From positions 1 to 6,454 of the forward strand of contig USNI01000056.1 in assembly GCA_900555975.1 (NCBI GenBank): DNA of 6,454 bases, given 5' to 3'. A program made the translations under genes and the position numbers. The first letter of the stretch is position 1. Every line of letters starts with the position of its first letter. The stretch is from an uncultured Desulfovibrio sp. GTDB taxonomy: Bacteria; Desulfobacterota; Desulfovibrionia; Desulfovibrionales; Desulfovibrionaceae. The notes beneath the pieces were generated by a model. That model was not told the origin of the DNA, did not search any database, and saw only the letters and a program-made list of their open reading frames with translations. Below, piece after piece: positions 5,521 through 6,454 of this stretch.

Positions 5521-5757
5521 TATGTGTCTTTCGGAAATACTTGCCGCATCATGCGGATCCGCCTACGCTTTGAGCGTTCGGGACAGCGTTTGCGCTTCGG
5601 CCGCGGACGAGGGGCAAAGCTGACGTTTTCGGACAGGGACTGCGGAAAGCAGGTTCAGGTTTTCCGGTTCGGGCAGCATGGTTCGCAGAAAGGAAAAACC
5701 GCGTTTTCAGAACGGCCTGCCGGACCGGTTCCGGCAGCTTGTGCCGGTTTTTCCTGA
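5521..5757. other. Gene-free stretch dense in inverted repeats, possible structured RNA
   Basis: No convincing gene is seen on either strand. The plus frame from ATG 5551 (68 codons, stop 5755-5757) lacks a ribosome site and recognisable motifs, and the minus frame has no start codon. Instead there are several perfect short stems: CCGCA/TGCGG (5544-5548 with 5552-5556), ACGCT/AGCGT (5565-5569 with 5573-5577), AGCG/CGCT (5585-5588 with 5593-5596), CGGAAA/TTTCCG (5643-5648 with 5661-5666) and AGGAAAAACCG/CGGTTTTTCCT (5691-5701 with 5745-5755). It ends in an intrinsic terminator. It does not show the conserved blocks of SRP RNA, tmRNA or RNase P RNA, and no tRNA fold is visible. It could be a small RNA, a long leader or a decayed gene. 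Confidence 0.4.
5731..5752 (+). terminator. Intrinsic terminator with competing stems
   Basis: CCGGCA (5731-5736) and TGCCGG (5742-5747) form a 6-bp stem with loop GCTTG, directly followed by five T residues. The left arm can instead pair upstream: CTGCCGG (5717-5723) with CCGGCAG (5731-5737). The right arm with its T-run can instead join AGGAAAAACCG (5691-5701). The layout therefore offers terminator and antiterminator folds. The next gene starts about 100 bases downstream. Confidence 0.6.
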
Positions 5758-5764
5758 CGGAATA

Positions 5765-5777
5765 AGGAATGATTCCT
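5765..5777. promoter_or_regulatory. Palindrome next to the co-chaperone promoter
   Basis: AGGAAT-G-ATTCCT is a perfect 13-base palindrome (6-bp arms, one central base). It ends one base before the TTGACT box at 5779, a typical spot for an activator or repressor site. No CIRCE element is present in this gap. A second palindrome, TGATGCATCA (5826-5835), abuts the AGGAG ribosome site. Confidence 0.35.
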
Positions 5778-5778
5778 C

Positions 5779-5806
5779 TTGACTGCCGTCATCTCATGCT
5801 TATCTG
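5779..5806 (+). promoter_or_regulatory. Possible promoter of the DnaJ/CbpA-like gene
   Basis: TTGACT (5779-5784), a 5/6 -35 match, is followed after 16 bases by TATCTG (5801-5806), a weak -10. The same segment can be read as a loose heat-shock sigma promoter, with CTTGAC as -35 and a CTCATGCTTA-like -10. The sequence alone does not decide between them. It lies just downstream of the terminator at 5731-5752, so the gene appears to have its own start. Confidence 0.4.
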
Positions 5807-5849
5807 AATGTCGATGCGGAAATAATGATGCATCACAGGAGAAAATGAT

Positions 5850-6454
5850 ATGGGTGTGGCTTACAAGGATTATTACAAGCTGCTGGGCGTCGAACGCTCG
5901 GCATCGAAAGACGAGATAGCCAAGGCTTACAAGAAGCTCGCCCGAAAGTATCATCCCGACCTGAATCCCGGAGACAAGAACGCCGAGGAAAAGTTCAAGG
6001 AAGTCAACGAAGCGTATGAAGTGCTCAAGGACGACGAGAAGCGCCGGATGTATGATCAGCTCGGCCCCAACTGGAAAGACGGCCAGCAGTTCACCGGTGG
6101 TCCCGGATTTGAGAACTTCAACTTCAATTTCAATGGAACGCAGGGCGGCTTCAGCGGCGTGAACAGCGACTTTTTTGAGGCGCTGTTCGGCCATATGGGG
6201 CGCGGAGGTTTCGGCGGACAGACGGGAGGAGATCCTTTCGGTTCGTTCGGCGGAAGCTACAGTCGCCGGTCTCGCCGCGGTTCCGATGTGGAAGCCGAAA
6301 TCGAGATCACGCTTGAGGAGGCACGCAGAGGCGGCACCAAACAGGTGACGCTTTCCGGCGGCGGTACCTCAAGCAATCTTCAGATCACCATTCCCGCGGG
6401 CATACGCGACGGCGGCAAGCTTCGCCTGCGCGGCAAGGGAAATCCCGGCGATCC
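5850..6454 (+). CDS. cbpA: Class B DnaJ / CbpA-type Hsp40 co-chaperone, N-terminal part
   Basis: The first 201 codons are present and the gene continues past the right edge. Residues 6-70 are a J domain ([20 protein letters not shown]) with the essential HPD at 35-37 in [10 protein letters not shown], followed by [18 protein letters not shown]. Such proteins stimulate the ATPase of DnaK and deliver unfolded clients in the cytosol. Residues 72-135 are a Gly/Phe/Asn-rich linker. The C-terminal substrate-binding domain starts near 138 with [20 protein letters not shown] and continues directly to [21 protein letters not shown]. No CxxCxGxG zinc repeats interrupt it, which separates it from canonical DnaJ and supports class B (CbpA-like). 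AGGAG (5837-5841) is eight bases before ATG 5850; an out-of-frame ATG at 5845 is ignored. The symbol reflects architecture; many annotators would simply write dnaJ-like. Confidence 0.93.
   Translation, partial: MGVAYKDYYKLLGVERSASKDEIAKAYKKLARKYHPDLNPGDKNAEEKFKEVNEAYEVLKDDEKRRMYDQLGPNWKDGQQFTGGPGFENFNFNFNGTQGGFSGVNSDFFEALFGHMGRGGFGGQTGGDPFGSFGGSYSRRSRRGSDVEAEIEITLEEARRGGTKQVTLSGGGTSSNLQITIPAGIRDGGKLRLRGKGNPGD

Noticed and set aside
5551..5757. 68-codon plus-strand frame in the gene-free stretch
   Set aside because: There is no ribosome site, the composition is Arg/Gly/Phe-biased without motifs, and it runs through the terminator at 5731-5752.
5521..5757. Known structural RNA (SRP RNA, 6S, tmRNA, RNase P) or a tRNA
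   Set aside because: None of the conserved blocks could be found on either strand, and no cloverleaf or T-loop consensus is present; only generic stems are visible.
5655..6194. 179-codon minus-strand frame opposite the DnaJ/CbpA start
   Set aside because: It is antisense to a clear J domain and crosses the promoter region; no family resemblance was seen.

Overview
The window looks like chromosomal DNA from a GC-moderate Gram-negative bacterium. The dnaJ/cbpA-type gene, the small protein behind tyrS and the stand-alone ribB under an FMN riboswitch fit a Desulfovibrio/Bilophila-like member of the Desulfovibrionaceae best. That placement rests on remembered family resemblance and was not checked by a search. 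No phage, insertion-sequence, CRISPR, tRNA or rRNA signals were found.

Layout. (1) 1-401, minus strand: 5' part of a membrane permease of the SLC13/anion-symporter type, running off the left edge. (2) 402-557: divergent control region with three adjacent inverted repeats, helically phased AT-rich direct repeats and a consensus -10. (3) 558-1589, plus: LysR-type regulator, likely controlling the permease and itself, followed by a probable terminator. (4) 1665-2654, plus: family-2 glycosyltransferase of the rhamnosyltransferase type, standing alone. (5) 2657-2703: strong bidirectional terminator shared with the convergent ribB. (6) 2717-3367, minus: ribB, preceded by an expression platform that can mask its Shine-Dalgarno sequence, a complete FMN riboswitch (about 3459-3596) and a promoter with a perfect TTGACA. 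(7) 3758-3868: tyrS promoter and leader. (8) 3869-5065, plus: tyrS. (9) 5072-5431, plus: a 119-residue protein six bases behind tyrS, with an N-terminal cysteine cluster and a ThiS/MoaD-like beta-grasp tail. (10) 5432-5849: gene-free stretch holding a 21-bp hairpin, several smaller inverted repeats, a terminator with competing stems, and a probable promoter for the next gene. (11) 5850-6454, plus: 5' part of a class B (zinc-finger-less) DnaJ/CbpA co-chaperone, cut by the right edge.

Functionally the window is a row of short independent transcription units, not one system. The permease and LysR gene form a classic divergent regulator/target pair. ribB is feedback-controlled by FMN. tyrS and the beta-grasp gene form a small operon. 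The parts least explained by known annotation are the tyrS-linked beta-grasp protein and the structured gene-free stretch before the co-chaperone gene.
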